Virus record (IMG/VR): IMGVR_UViG_3300035670_000034
Location: 1 to 64,000 of that record
DNA length: 64,000 nucleotides
Origin: a virus
Direction: 5' to 3' (one strand)
In this document: positions 9,239 through 18,469 of the stretch, piece after piece
How the letters are laid out: every line of letters begins with the position of its first letter
Position numbering within the stretch: the first letter of the stretch is position 1
Notes under the pieces: generated by a model
Database searches by the model: none
Told to the model about the DNA's origin: nothing
The model's input: the letters and a program-made list of their open reading frames with translations, nothing else
Translations under genes and position numbers: made by a program

Positions 9239-12200
9239 CTACATCCTGTTTTGATACTCGTACATAGCGCGTTCTAGTTCTGCTTTGATTTGTGGTAATG
9301 CTTCTTTTATTCCCAATCCATTCACATTTAAAGTAACAGAAATATCACCCTTTCCTGCTGGTGCAACGGGTGCCGACGTGGCTACTGGTTGCTTAAACGG
9401 AGCATACGTGTCACCCATTGGACCAGGACCAGGTACGACATGCAGGTGTCGGTTTGTGGAGCCGCCGTGGAATTCTGCAAATCCACCATTTTTTTCCACA
9501 ATTGTTTTGTACATTCCGAGTTGATTTCCTACCAAGTCGTATGCCCTGCCGGTAACGTGGTCGGAACTTGGCGAGCCAAGGTTGTAATTCCTCCAAGATG
9601 AAGTAATCATTCGCTTTCCAGAAAGCATGCTGTCCATTTCTTGATGTCTGGAAAGTGTTCTTGAAAGGCGCGAGCCAACCGTATCTCCGATTCTTGAACC
9701 CCTGGGTGTTCGCGTATCCTCTGGCTTGATTACGCCAGCCTCAATAAACAATTCACGCAAAGCATCCTTGGACCACCACTCTGGGTTTGAAGATTCTGGG
9801 CCGAAAAATTTACCCATCCCTTCAATAATTTCTCGTTCTGCTTCAAGCAAAATCATTTCTTTTTCTGCGTTATCTGTTGCCATCTTGAAAGCAGCACTTT
9901 GCTGGCTAATGTCATCAAAACCAACATTCATTCCATATTGTTTAAAGAAGTCAGATGTATTGGAACCAATATTCCCCGATGTTATTGCATTGAAAAATGC
10001 TTGCTGTTGTCCAAAATCCAAGTTTTTAAATTGCTCTGTAACTTTCTTCATGTCGCCCGGTTTCAGCATCTTGCCGCGTTCTGCAAGAACTGCGCCCATC
10101 TGGGGAGTCATTGTATTGATTACGCCTTTTTGGCTTTCTTCCAAAAACTTTGTCATTGCCTGGCCGGTCATCCCTGAGAAAAATTGATTTCCTAATCCGC
10201 CTAATGGATTTTTCTTTCCAGTAAGCGGATTTGTTTCTCTGAACGCAAGTCCTTGCGGGCTCCCAATTTGCTCTTGTAGGGCAAAATATGCAGCAGAAGC
10301 ATCTCCGCCGTACATATTGGTGAGTTGTTCGGCGTATCCCCTGGCAATTGTTGATGCGTCTTCAACGGTTACGTTTGCCCCAGCGCCTCTTTGGTTAAAA
10401 TCTTGCCTAAAGTTTTTGACCAATTCGTCTAATATATGTGGTGCTTGTTCCTGTTTGATGGCGGTGTCAAAAGCAGTGGCAGCAGCATTTTGCATAATTT
10501 CTGCAATCGCCATATCTATTTCTTGAGCCGTTTTCTTTACGGTTATGCCAAGTTTTGTAAGTTGTTCATTGAAATCAGCCGTACTATCGGCAAGATTAAC
10601 ACCCATGGTCTGAGCGAGTTCCATCATTTCCATTTCGCTCTTTCCTGTCATTTGTGTCATGACTTTTAGTCGTGAACTCAAAGTTGTGGTTGCCGTCTCC
10701 ATGGCAGTTGCCATTGCCGCAGACTTCTTTTGACCTTCCGTAAAATACGCATTGACAAGGTCCATGTCAAATTCTTCGTCGCGAGCAAAACGTCTTTTCT
10801 TCCTCTTGGTCAATCTGTCGTAATCTGATTTGCTCATTGCACCAGATGCGTATAGGTCATTTAGCACTGCTCTTTGGTCTTTTCTTGTTCGTTTGTCGTC
10901 CGAACTATTTCCAAAAAGCAAATCTCTTCCTTTTCTAAATCCATAACTTGCCACCCCAGTGGCGGCTCCAGCAATACCACCGGCGACACCTCCGATGATT
11001 ATTCCGGGAGCAAGGCCAAGACCGCCGGTTGCAAGTCCTACGCCAGTTCCAATGCCCGCTCCTATCCCGGCACCAACGCCGCCAAAACGTGTCATTTCCT
11101 CAATCAGGCTCAACTGACCACTCTTTTTGCCACCCAGCGCAGACCCCTTGGCCATTAGATTTGCCATATCTCTATATTTTTTGGCTTGTTTTTCCATTGA
11201 CTTAACAACAGTGGTTTCTGTTTTACCAGATTTTCTTGCACCACCTTCAAGCAATGACATTTGAACTGCAAATTCGCCAAATGAATTTTCAAAATAGGAA
11301 TCAACCATTGCTTTCGCTTCTTTTGTCTTGGCTTTGAGAGCATTGATTGGCGCCATTATCGCACCAGTTATTGTGCCAACTGCTGCGCCGATTGCAGTGC
11401 CCATGGGCCCAAACGATTTTCCAAATTGCGCACCAGCAAGAGCGCCACCACCCATTGCTAAACCCATATTTCCGCTCTTTATGGCGAACGTACCACCAGC
11501 AATTCCAGCAGCAAGTTTTGGACTAAATAAAGCCATCGATGATGCAAGGCCAAGACCGCCTTTGATTTCTTCGTCACCAACCCTATTGGATAGTCGCGAT
11601 AATCCCTGTTGGAGCATGAACGCTCCAATCATTCCGTCCAACTTATATTTTGAACCGCGTTCTTTTCTGTCTGCCTCCATCTGATTCGATGTGGCCATTA
11701 TGTTTTTGTAATTTTGTGCTCGCGACAACATGCTGAAATTTTTCTGCAAACCTTTTTTGGTCCCAACCCCAGGCATTACCGTGCCCCTCCACATGTCTCT
11801 GACCGCCGTGGTGGGAGAGGCGCCGCTACTTCTAAATCGTTTGAACGAACGCCACATTCCCCCAACGGATGTTGGCATCGTGCCGGGTGGGGTGTAGGGA
11901 CTTGTTGGTCCACTCGGCGTTAAGCCTCCACCAGGTGGAACAAGTGGGGGGATTCCACCACCACCACCACCACCGCCGCCTGGCATGACTGGAATCATCG
12001 GCGGAATTCCGCCAGTTCCAGTTCTTAGGCCAGCAGTTGCACTTGCTAGGCCTGCAGTAAAACCATGTAGTGCCTGAGTTGCTCCGCCCAAAGATGCTGG
12101 TAATGCCTGTGCGGATACGGCACTTTGACCAAGAAGAACTGCGCCACGCGCTTGCGATGGTGAAAGCGTTGACGATGCAAGACCTGCGCCGGCCGCACTC

Positions 12201-14182
12201 GCCCCACTACCAGAAAGTCCGAGCATTCCAGCCGCGCCACCCGGCATCGTGCCAGGTCCACCAGTAAGGGTGCTCGCAGTGCTCATTAGTGGGTAATACC
12301 TATTCCACGCTTGTTGTGCATCTGCCCCAAGCCAGCCGCCTTTTGCGGCGCCGCCTATTGCGGCTCCAATTAATGGACTTGTTCCGCCAGTTGGGCCCAT
12401 GAATGCTGGGTGGGAGCCAAGTTTTGCGCCCTGAATTGCCCCCTGAACAGTCCCAACAATCGACACGCTGTTTGCTTTTACGTTCATTCTTTGTGTCAGC
12501 ATTTCCCTGTCGAGAACAGTTCCGCGAGCAGTTTTCATTCCCCTGCCCATTGCGAGGAGTGCCGCAAGAGCGCCTTGGCTACCAAGATTGCCGCCAAAGA
12601 ATGGCAAGTTTTCCATGAAATTAAATATTCTTGTGAACTGCTGAACAAGAAGTTTTAGGCCTTTAAAAATATTGTTTATGAAAGGTAAATTCTCTTTAAT
12701 TACTCTTTGGAACACCCTAATTACGCTTAGAACTTCGGCAATTGTTTCACCAATGGAAGTACCAAGTTTTTCAAATTCAGCCCTATTGAATTGAAGACTT
12801 CTGTTGAATTCTTTTGATGCTCCGCTAATTTCTCGCCATATTGGTCGCCATGCATTGCCAAACATTTTTTCAATAACCCGCGCGCCGTCAATGAATGGTC
12901 TTAGGTCATTTAAAATTTCATTCCAGCCTTCTTTGAATCTTCTCCACCATTCACCAAGACGGCTAAACATTCCTTCGGATTTTGGCAGGTATTCGCGAAT
13001 TAGTTTGACGTAAAAGTCTGAGATTTTTTGTACTGCATTAACGATTGCATCAACAAAGCCACCGCGCTTTTCCCATCCGGCAACGGCTCCTGTCGTCATT
13101 TGCATTGTTCTTGTAAAGATTCGGTAGATTCTTTCTAAACCAACTTTTGCTTCTGGCAAAAACTGTTGTCCGAAGTCAGCAAATTGTCCGCGTATTAGGT
13201 TGAAATACTTTTTTACTTGTCCAATAAGGGTGTTATTTACTGCATCAAATTGACCAGTTACGCCGCCAAGGGTAGACAGTTGACCACTCTTCATGGCGTC
13301 TATGAACTTTTGTTTGGTGTCAATACCTTGTTTTTGTGCTTGCTTAAGAGCCTCTTCTGCTGCTGGTCCTAGTTCTTTAAATGCAGACTTGATTGCGCCA
13401 AGTCCTTTTTTGGGGTCTTGTATTGCGGTGACAACTTTGGCTGCTTTTACAAGTCCTTCCTCAAGTGGCTGACCGGCTGCTGCAAAATCACCAAGGTCCT
13501 TAAGAAGGCTTTTACTACTTGCGAGATACCCCGTTTTGGATTTTGCTATTTCTGAGTATGCCTTATTAAGTGTTTCAACTCCGGCGCCAGCAAGTTTTGC
13601 ATCCATGTGCAAACCGCGCATATTTACGCGAACCTGATTTAAGCCGCTGCCAAATTCTTTGTTATTTTTGCCGGTGTACGCAAACATCGCTGCTTGCTGT
13701 TCTCTGATGGCAGTTGAAACCAATCCAATTGCAACTGCGGCTCCGGCAGCAGTTGCGGCCAGGCCCTTCAATGCAACGTGATATGACTTTACCAAGAACC
13801 TGCCGGTAACAAATAATGCGTGAATACCGACCAACGCGACCGACATCGCACCAAGACCAAGTGTTGCAAGTTTTAGGCCCCCAACAAGCATGGTTTGCAA
13901 AACAGCGCCCATGTTCCGCAGCATTTTCGTGCCCGCAAAAGCGTGTCGTTCAAGAACTCTTGTGCTCTTGTTTAACTTTTCAGTTGCTATGGCTGCCGCA
14001 GCAGATGAACTGGCAAGGCCAATGAGGGCTCTTGATGCCTTGTTTGCCTGTGAGGCAAGGAACTTGAGTCTTACTCCGGTTTTTGTTGCGTGGTCGCCAA
14101 GTTCATCGACACGCTCTGTGGAGCGTGTTGGACCTTCGTCCCTCTTCGTCTCGACAAATATTTCTGCTCTGCTACTGGCCAT
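9239..14182 (-). CDS. Tape measure protein with C-terminal M15-like peptidase domain
   Basis: At 1647 residues this is the longest leftward gene. It has long helical tracts, several hydrophobic segments (about residues 95-165, 920-1010 and 1090-1140), Gly/Pro-rich linkers near residue 720-790 and high Ala content, all typical of tape measures that set tail length and may form a membrane channel. Near the C-terminus, S-S-D-H-V-T-G-R-A-Y-D (about residue 1540) and H-L-H-V-V-P (about 1578) match the zinc-binding SxHxxGxAxD and HxH motifs of D-Ala-D-Ala carboxypeptidase/M15-type peptidases, suggesting it can open peptide cross-links at the tail tip. AGGAAG precedes the ATG. It follows the tail assembly chaperone, as expected. 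Confidence 0.9.
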   Translation of the reverse strand: MASSRAEIFVETKRDEGPTRSTERVDELGDHATKTGVRLKFLASQANKASRALIGLASSSAAAAIATEKLNKSTRVLERHAFAGTKMLRNMGAVLQTMLVGGLKLATLGLGAMSVALVGIHALFVTGRFLVKSYHVALKGLAATAAGAAVAIGLVSTAIREQQAAMFAYTGKNNKEFGSGLNQVRVNMRGLHMDAKLAGAGVETLNKAYSEIAKSKTGYLASSKSLLKDLGDFAAAGQPLEEGLVKAAKVVTAIQDPKKGLGAIKSAFKELGPAAEEALKQAQKQGIDTKQKFIDAMKSGQLSTLGGVTGQFDAVNNTLIGQVKKYFNLIRGQFADFGQQFLPEAKVGLERIYRIFTRTMQMTTGAVAGWEKRGGFVDAIVNAVQKISDFYVKLIREYLPKSEGMFSRLGEWWRRFKEGWNEILNDLRPFIDGARVIEKMFGNAWRPIWREISGASKEFNRSLQFNRAEFEKLGTSIGETIAEVLSVIRVFQRVIKENLPFINNIFKGLKLLVQQFTRIFNFMENLPFFGGNLGSQGALAALLAMGRGMKTARGTVLDREMLTQRMNVKANSVSIVGTVQGAIQGAKLGSHPAFMGPTGGTSPLIGAAIGGAAKGGWLGADAQQAWNRYYPLMSTASTLTGGPGTMPGGAAGMLGLSGSGASAAGAGLASSTLSPSQARGAVLLGQSAVSAQALPASLGGATQALHGFTAGLASATAGLRTGTGGIPPMIPVMPGGGGGGGGGIPPLVPPGGGLTPSGPTSPYTPPGTMPTSVGGMWRSFKRFRSSGASPTTAVRDMWRGTVMPGVGTKKGLQKNFSMLSRAQNYKNIMATSNQMEADRKERGSKYKLDGMIGAFMLQQGLSRLSNRVGDEEIKGGLGLASSMALFSPKLAAGIAGGTFAIKSGNMGLAMGGGALAGAQFGKSFGPMGTAIGAAVGTITGAIMAPINALKAKTKEAKAMVDSYFENSFGEFAVQMSLLEGGARKSGKTETTVVKSMEKQAKKYRDMANLMAKGSALGGKKSGQLSLIEEMTRFGGVGAGIGAGIGTGVGLATGGLGLAPGIIIGGVAGGIAGAATGVASYGFRKGRDLLFGNSSDDKRTRKDQRAVLNDLYASGAMSKSDYDRLTKRKKRRFARDEEFDMDLVNAYFTEGQKKSAAMATAMETATTTLSSRLKVMTQMTGKSEMEMMELAQTMGVNLADSTADFNEQLTKLGITVKKTAQEIDMAIAEIMQNAAATAFDTAIKQEQAPHILDELVKNFRQDFNQRGAGANVTVEDASTIARGYAEQLTNMYGGDASAAYFALQEQIGSPQGLAFRETNPLTGKKNPLGGLGNQFFSGMTGQAMTKFLEESQKGVINTMTPQMGAVLAERGKMLKPGDMKKVTEQFKNLDFGQQQAFFNAITSGNIGSNTSDFFKQYGMNVGFDDISQQSAAFKMATDNAEKEMILLEAEREIIEGMGKFFGPESSNPEWWSKDALRELFIEAGVIKPEDTRTPRGSRIGDTVGSRLSRTLSRHQEMDSMLSGKRMITSSWRNYNLGSPSSDHVTGRAYDLVGNQLGMYKTIVEKNGGFAEFHGGSTNRHLHVVPGPGPMGDTYAPFKQPVATSAPVAPAGKGDISVTLNVNGLGIKEALPQIKAELERAMYEYQNRM

Positions 14183-14241
14183 ATCTTCCTAAGTTGTAAT
14201 GAAAGAAACTTATCTTTCTCTAACTCGGGCAGAGGGGAGTG

Positions 14242-14445
14242 CTACTTTTTCTCCATTTCGCGCCGTTCTCGCTCGCGGTCTTCTGATACAACTTTAGCAC
14301 ATGCCATGAGTATCAGCCATTCATTTGGTGATACGTCAAGTAGTTCTAGTGGATTAGTGCCCCAAAGTTCACCAAGTCTTGCGGCATTGATGATTAAGGA
14401 ATCTTCGACTAATTCGTCAAAGACTCCTTCATAGGGTCCTCTGTG
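14242..14445 (-). CDS. Tail assembly chaperone, -1 frame extension
   Basis: Downstream of the chaperone stop the -1 frame is open from 14445 to a TAG at 14244-14242 and encodes about 67 residues without a good start of its own. Readable parts are F-D-E-L-V-E-D-S-L-I-I-N-A-A-R-L-G, then W-G-T-N-P-L-E-L-L-D, W-L-I-L-M-A-C-A-K, and a run of alternating Arg and Glu. Tail phages commonly make a second, longer chaperone by programmed frameshifting just before the tape measure gene; the position, overlap and absence of a ribosome site fit this. It fills most of the space between the chaperone stop and the tape measure gene. Confidence 0.6.
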   Translation of the reverse strand, partial: HRGPYEGVFDELVEDSLIINAARLGELWGTNPLELLDVSPNEWLILMACAKVVSEDRERERREMEKK

Positions 14446-14933
14446 TCAACCGTATCCGAATATCCTGCTGCTTCAAGGATTGCAACTGCGGCTGACTCAA
14501 CATGCGGGTCAACTCCAAAAAAGGCGCGCACACAGTCTGGTTGCGGACGGGTTGTCTCAGTCATTTCAAGAATGATGTCCGAAGCAAAGGTGAGTTCATT
14601 TCCATCTGCATCTTTAACTTCTTCATCGTCGAACATCATTCCGACGGTGGTGCTACCAACAACCAAACATGCAAATCGCAGTGCATCCATTCCGGCTTTT
14701 GTGTCCTCGCCAGCAGACTTTCTCCAGTTTCTAATTTGATTCTGGGTAATGTTTGGGCTGATAATCAATTTGACATTTGGTCGTTCTGGAATCGCCATTA
14801 AAACTTGCGCGCGCTCAACCTTGCGCTTGACGACCGCCGTAAGTTGGTCAAGCAAAGTCGGCTCAGACTTTTTTTCTGCCTTTGCTGGCTTCTTTGGTTC
14901 TTCTGATGATGTGTAAAGTTCGTTGTTGCTCAT
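14409..14933 (-). CDS. Tail assembly chaperone (short form)
   Basis: A 174-residue soluble, acidic protein (MSNNELYTSS start) located between tail tube and tape measure, the fixed position of tail assembly chaperones (lambda G/GT type). It has a Lys/Glu/Pro-rich N-terminus, then a mixed helical body with I-S-P-N-I-T-Q-N-Q-I-R-N-W-R-K. The ATG at 14933 is preferred over an in-frame TTG 33 bases upstream (14966) because AGG stands nine bases before it and the extra residues would be an odd Cys-rich leader. The frame ends with TAG at 14409, and the -1 frame continues to 14242. It should bind the tape measure during tube assembly. Confidence 0.75.
   Translation of the reverse strand: MSNNELYTSSEEPKKPAKAEKKSEPTLLDQLTAVVKRKVERAQVLMAIPERPNVKLIISPNITQNQIRNWRKSAGEDTKAGMDALRFACLVVGSTTVGMMFDDEEVKDADGNELTFASDIILEMTETTRPQPDCVRAFFGVDPHVESAAVAILEAAGYSDTVDTEDPMKESLTN
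14433..14436 (-). other. Candidate -1 slip site in tail chaperone
   Basis: Within the overlap of the two frames (14445-14409) the message reads GAC CCT ATG AAG. Slippage of the proline tRNA from CCU to CCC by one base would enter the open -1 frame. No classic X-XXY-YYZ heptamer is present in the overlap, so this site is a guess by elimination. Confidence 0.3.
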
Positions 14934-14986
14934 GGGGAAAAACCTAGCACAACAAACACCAACCAAGTGTAAATTGTTTAATTAAT

Positions 14987-15460
14987 TTACTTGCTGGTAA
15001 CCGTCGACACCGAGAAGGTGAGCGCAAAGGTTGACGGAGCGCCAGAGGACGAGTCTCCGTCCGGCTCGGTAAGGCCAACCAAGAGCGCCTTGGAGTAGAT
15101 GCGGTCCAAACCGGGCTTCTTCAAGTCGCAGTCGTAGGTCTCCACCACGATGTCGTAGTAGGCCTTGCCGACGTACTCGCGCAACTTGGCAACTTTTGCG
15201 GCCAAGCCAGTGGCACTATCCGAGGCGACTCTGTCATCGTCGTAGTGTGCGGTAACGGTAATGTCGCCGATATCGAATGGGGCGCACAGAACAGTTGGGG
15301 AAGCCTTTCCGCCCTCGTAAATCTTCTCCACCGAGGCGGTGATTTCTCCACCCGACACTTGGGCAAACAAAAAGGTCTCAAACTTTGGCAGGTCAGTGAC
15401 TTGCTGCGCTGCGTGCGGAGCAATTCTTGCAAGGACTTGCCTTTGTGATACTTTTGCCAT
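14987..15460 (-). CDS. Tail tube protein
   Basis: A 157-residue protein placed directly after the sheath gene, in the standard sheath-tube order of contractile tails. It is beta-rich with one short helix, contains F-E-T-F-L-F-A-Q-V-S-G-G-E-I near the N-terminus, D-I-G-D-I-T-V-T-A-H-Y-D-D-D in the middle, and a closing S-T-F-A-L-T-F-S-V-S-T-V strand, the layout of gp19/gpFII-type tube subunits. The ribosome site GGAGG is strong. Its codons are visibly more G+C-rich than those of the baseplate genes, as expected for a protein made in many copies. Confidence 0.85.
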   Translation of the reverse strand: MAKVSQRQVLARIAPHAAQQVTDLPKFETFLFAQVSGGEITASVEKIYEGGKASPTVLCAPFDIGDITVTAHYDDDRVASDSATGLAAKVAKLREYVGKAYYDIVVETYDCDLKKPGLDRIYSKALLVGLTEPDGDSSSGAPSTFALTFSVSTVTSK

Positions 15461-15476
15461 TTCCTATCCTCCGTTT

Positions 15477-16955
15477 TTAGACGACCGACTTGGTCAAGTT
15501 CGACTTAATGATGTCGACTTCAATCTTGTCACCGACACTGGAAACTCTCAAGCCAACCTTGGCCTTGACCAAACCATCAGCAAGTTGCGAGGTTGGGTTG
15601 AGCGATGCGTCGCACTTGACCGTGTAGCCAAAGTCAATTCTCTTGCCGTTTGCGTCAAACGCCTCAAACAGGGCGCCATTCGCTCTAAGCGGCTCAAGAA
15701 TTGCAAACAACTTTGACTCAACAGCGGCAAACACCGTGTTTCGTCCATCGATAACACTGAAGATGAGGTCTTCCAGCGAGCGATAGGCCTCAACAACCAC
15801 CTGGTTGACAACGTCTTGCGCCGTGATGTAGCGGAAGTTTGTGGTGTCTGGCGAAACTGAACGAGCACCATAAACACGAATCGTGTTGTTTATTACACGA
15901 ATTGCGTTTACATACGAATCATCAAGAGAGTCTCCGTTGCTCTTGTCGATGTCAGTTGCAACGCCATTCACAAACGATGCAACAGAAATCAGACCAGCGC
16001 CTGGTTTATGTGCTCCAACTTGAGTGTGGGCAACAGCGCGCTTTGCAGCCGCATAGCCAACCGGTGGAATCAGTCTGTTTACACCAGCAGTGGTGGTTGG
16101 AATATAGACCCATGGGTAGAAATATGCAACGTGCTCAGCGTTTTCATCTGCTGCAGAAAGGTTATTGCCAGCAGTCTTTGCTTCCGCAATCGTGTCATCA
16201 AATGCGCCACTCAAGAATGCAATTCTATTGTAGGCATTTGCGTGAGTTGCAAGACCCGTCTGCACTGTGGTGTTATGCGACTCTGGGCAAACAACAACAC
16301 CAGTTCCATAAGACTCAAGGAAAAGGTTAAGGCCAGTGACGTAGTCTGCAGCAGCAACGGTTTCCTCGTTGTCATCGCCAGCGCTAAGTGCAGTGGCAGA
16401 TGAGTTTTCCGGAAGTGGGGAGCCTGACGCTTCCAGGTCAGCAGCAACTACAACCTTCGACGCTTTTGCGCTTGAGTTGATACGACCGACCGCTTGAGCA
16501 ACTGAGGTGCAGTTGCCGGTGCTGTAAAGCAAAGTTCCGCTGTCGTAAATCTTGATGATGAATGTTCCGGAAACAGTTCCTGGGTTAACCGTTTCGACTG
16601 TTATGTCACTGCTCCATGCGCCAGGGCCGTTGGCAGTAATCGTCATGACGTCATCGCCACCGACCCCACCCTCATTCAGGGTAAGGGAACCAGTTGAGTG
16701 ACCAGAACCAGCAACACGAGCAATGTACGCTCTTGTGCCGCCCTCTTCAAAAAATGTTTGAATAGTCGGGTGCAAGTACGCATACGATGCGTACCCACCA
16801 TAAATCGCCTCAAACTCCTCGAGACTTGTCACCAACTTTGCGGTGTCAACAGGACCGCGAGCGGCCTTGCCAACTGCGAACAGTTGCGACGTCTCAACGG
16901 ACGTCGCCGCATTCGGTCCGACTCTTACTGCTGTTTGTATGCTTACGCCTGGCAT
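15477..16955 (-). CDS. Tail sheath protein
   Basis: A 492-residue protein with the sheath-family signature: a short N-terminus M-P-G-V-S-I-Q-T, then a G-K-A-A-R-G-P-V-D and F-E-A-I-Y-G-G motif, F-F-E-E-G-G-T-R-A-Y-I-A-R-V, a long variable middle, and a C-terminal region with V-Y-G-A-R-S-V, Y-R-S-L-E-D-L-I-F and G-Y-T-V-K-C-D. This subunit forms the contractile outer tail tube. GAGGAAGG precedes the ATG. It is followed by the tube gene 16 bases later. Identification is firm from both sequence and gene order. Confidence 0.95.
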   Translation of the reverse strand: MPGVSIQTAVRVGPNAATSVETSQLFAVGKAARGPVDTAKLVTSLEEFEAIYGGYASYAYLHPTIQTFFEEGGTRAYIARVAGSGHSTGSLTLNEGGVGGDDVMTITANGPGAWSSDITVETVNPGTVSGTFIIKIYDSGTLLYSTGNCTSVAQAVGRINSSAKASKVVVAADLEASGSPLPENSSATALSAGDDNEETVAAADYVTGLNLFLESYGTGVVVCPESHNTTVQTGLATHANAYNRIAFLSGAFDDTIAEAKTAGNNLSAADENAEHVAYFYPWVYIPTTTAGVNRLIPPVGYAAAKRAVAHTQVGAHKPGAGLISVASFVNGVATDIDKSNGDSLDDSYVNAIRVINNTIRVYGARSVSPDTTNFRYITAQDVVNQVVVEAYRSLEDLIFSVIDGRNTVFAAVESKLFAILEPLRANGALFEAFDANGKRIDFGYTVKCDASLNPTSQLADGLVKAKVGLRVSSVGDKIEVDIIKSNLTKSVV

Positions 16956-16999
16956 GACACCTTCCTCGCTGTAGAGAAACTTCTCATGTTAATTTAGAA

Positions 17000-17320
17000 C
17001 TATTGTACAGACTCAACATCTTCCGCTGATGCAACTGTTTGCTTAACTTCGTCAGTTTCTTCTAAAACTTGTTTTTGTTTTGGTTTTGGAGAGGAAGGCT
17101 TGGCTGGTCTGTGCAAAACAACTAGTTTTCCGTCGCTTATTCCCTTTGCGCAAATCGGACAAGACTCATCAATTGCTGCCATTGTGTTTTTGGCAAGGGT
17201 TCGTCCATCGCTGTCTACCTCAAATGGACCACCAGAAACGTTTTTTACGACAACTACTGATGAGCCAGACAAACCAGAGTAATCCCCTTTGTTTTTCACT
17301 TTTTTAAAAAAATGGCTCAT
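17000..17320 (-). CDS. Small virion-region protein with CxxC
   Basis: A 106-residue protein I do not recognise. It starts with a basic segment, contains a compact beta region (SSVVVVKNVSGGPFEV) and a single C-P-I-C pair near the middle, and ends in a Lys/Pro-rich then acidic tail. AGGAG precedes the ATG by nine bases. It lies between the tail terminator-like protein and the sheath, a slot that often holds small assembly or decoration proteins in contractile phages. A C-P-I-C pair might bind metal, but a second pair is missing, so no zinc site is claimed. Confidence 0.6.
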   Translation of the reverse strand: MSHFFKKVKNKGDYSGLSGSSVVVVKNVSGGPFEVDSDGRTLAKNTMAAIDESCPICAKGISDGKLVVLHRPAKPSSPKPKQKQVLEETDEVKQTVASAEDVESVQ

Positions 17321-17366
17321 TTGACAATCTCCTAAGCGTTATCAGTAAATTGTACTTTATAAACAA

Positions 17367-18002
17367 TCAATCAATTGTAAATGTTTCCGTGTTTGCGGAG
17401 ACGTCTAGGTTTGTGTCGGTGATTCCATCTTGCGAAACTGACAATTCAATTTCCTGTATTTCCCCAATATCCTGACGAGTCACAACCTCATTGATTCCAA
17501 GGTTGTACCCGACGTAGCCACCACACAAAACCCTGTCGCCTTTCAAAAGGGTTATTTCAGAAAATTCTTCCCTCATGGTATTTTCGTCAATCATTACCTG
17601 AAATGACTGACGCGGGTCAACAGCCTGTAGGCACGGATAATCCAAAAGTGCAGACCTGACAACAGATGTAAGTCTGTCGCGAGCGACTGTCGCCTCATCA
17701 GGGCCAACCGCCCTGCACCAAACATAAGTTCTCATTGAGTAATTAACTCGATACAAAGGGTCTGGGCCATCAAATCCCATTCTTTCAAAACTTTGCGTTG
17801 ATATAGCGACCGTAATTACTGTCGGCCAAGCATCCAGGGCAAGGGGCTCGTAAGCAAAATACTTTTCTGGCATTGGTAATTCAGTGCTTGAAATATCCCA
17901 GCCGTTTCTATATCTAACAATTCGTTTTGGCAAATCATTTTGCAAATATGTAGAAACGTAGTTTTTTGCAAAGTGCGCCCCATGCATTAAGTAATTCGGC
18001 AT
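17367..18002 (-). CDS. Tail terminator/completion-like protein
   Basis: A 211-residue protein of mixed alpha/beta type with a W-P-T-V-I-T-V-A-I-S strand, Y-R-V-N-Y-S-M-R-T-Y-V-W, then A-R-D-R-L-T-S-V-V-R-S-A-L-L-D-Y-P-C-L helix, and acidic C-terminus. The central strand-helix-strand pattern is that of neck or tail-terminator proteins that close the tail tube at the head side. Its start follows the stop of the virion morphogenesis gene by one base, and the sheath gene follows one gene later. The family is inferred by order and pattern, not by a diagnostic motif. Confidence 0.6.
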   Translation of the reverse strand: MPNYLMHGAHFAKNYVSTYLQNDLPKRIVRYRNGWDISSTELPMPEKYFAYEPLALDAWPTVITVAISTQSFERMGFDGPDPLYRVNYSMRTYVWCRAVGPDEATVARDRLTSVVRSALLDYPCLQAVDPRQSFQVMIDENTMREEFSEITLLKGDRVLCGGYVGYNLGINEVVTRQDIGEIQEIELSVSQDGITDTNLDVSANTETFTID

Positions 18003-18467
18003 TTACTCAACTCCATCAACAATGTAATCGGCAATCATTTGGGCAACATCTTCTGTCCATTCTTCTGATGCAAAAATAATTGGACGTGCAGGCATTTTTG
18101 TAGTTCCATACTGATGAAATTTTGGTATTTCTCCAGCAAAACTGAACGTAGCGCTTCGCAGGTTTCCATCAACATCAGGGCCTTGTGCGATTTTGGAAAA
18201 CAATCCGCCTTCTTTTACCAGCATTGGCGAGCCTGGATAGTTTCGTATTTTCCACGACCCATATTCTGCATCCAATGGGGCCCAACCACCAGAGGGCAAA
18301 CCCTGTGAAGTAAAGTTTGCAATCATGTAGGCCTTCAAACTTGCGTTTGCTTTTGGCCAAACCGGACGAAGGTCTTTCATCCTTCGTTTAATCATTTTCA
18401 AATCGTGACTCATTTCCTTGAGTCCGGTTATTTTTAACTTTATGTTGCAAGCAAGTTCAGCGCCCAT
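18003..18467 (-). CDS. Virion morphogenesis protein, Mu gpG-like
   Basis: A 154-residue protein with an N-terminal basic helical segment, W-P-K-A-N-A-S-L-K-A-Y-M, then G-G-W-A-P-L-D and P-M-L-V-K-E-G-G-L-F-S-K-I, and the C-terminal K-F-H-Q-Y-G-T-T-K-M-P-A-R-P-I-I-F motif. The last two elements are the signature of the phage virion morphogenesis family (Mu gpG, P2 gpS), which acts in tail completion and head-tail joining. Neighbours on both sides are connector and terminator proteins, with one- to two-base spacing, so these genes form one translational unit. Confidence 0.85.
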   Translation of the reverse strand: MGAELACNIKLKITGLKEMSHDLKMIKRRMKDLRPVWPKANASLKAYMIANFTSQGLPSGGWAPLDAEYGSWKIRNYPGSPMLVKEGGLFSKIAQGPDVDGNLRSATFSFAGEIPKFHQYGTTKMPARPIIFASEEWTEDVAQMIADYIVDGVE

Positions 18468-18469
18468 AA

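Noticed and set aside
13980-14060. A G-L-A-S-S-S run in the tape measure protein
   Set aside because: It lies in an Ala/Ser-rich helical region and lacks the T and the modular context; probably chance.
14934-14966. TTG start adding 11 residues to the tail chaperone
   Set aside because: The ATG at 14933 has a better ribosome site and a more natural N-terminus.
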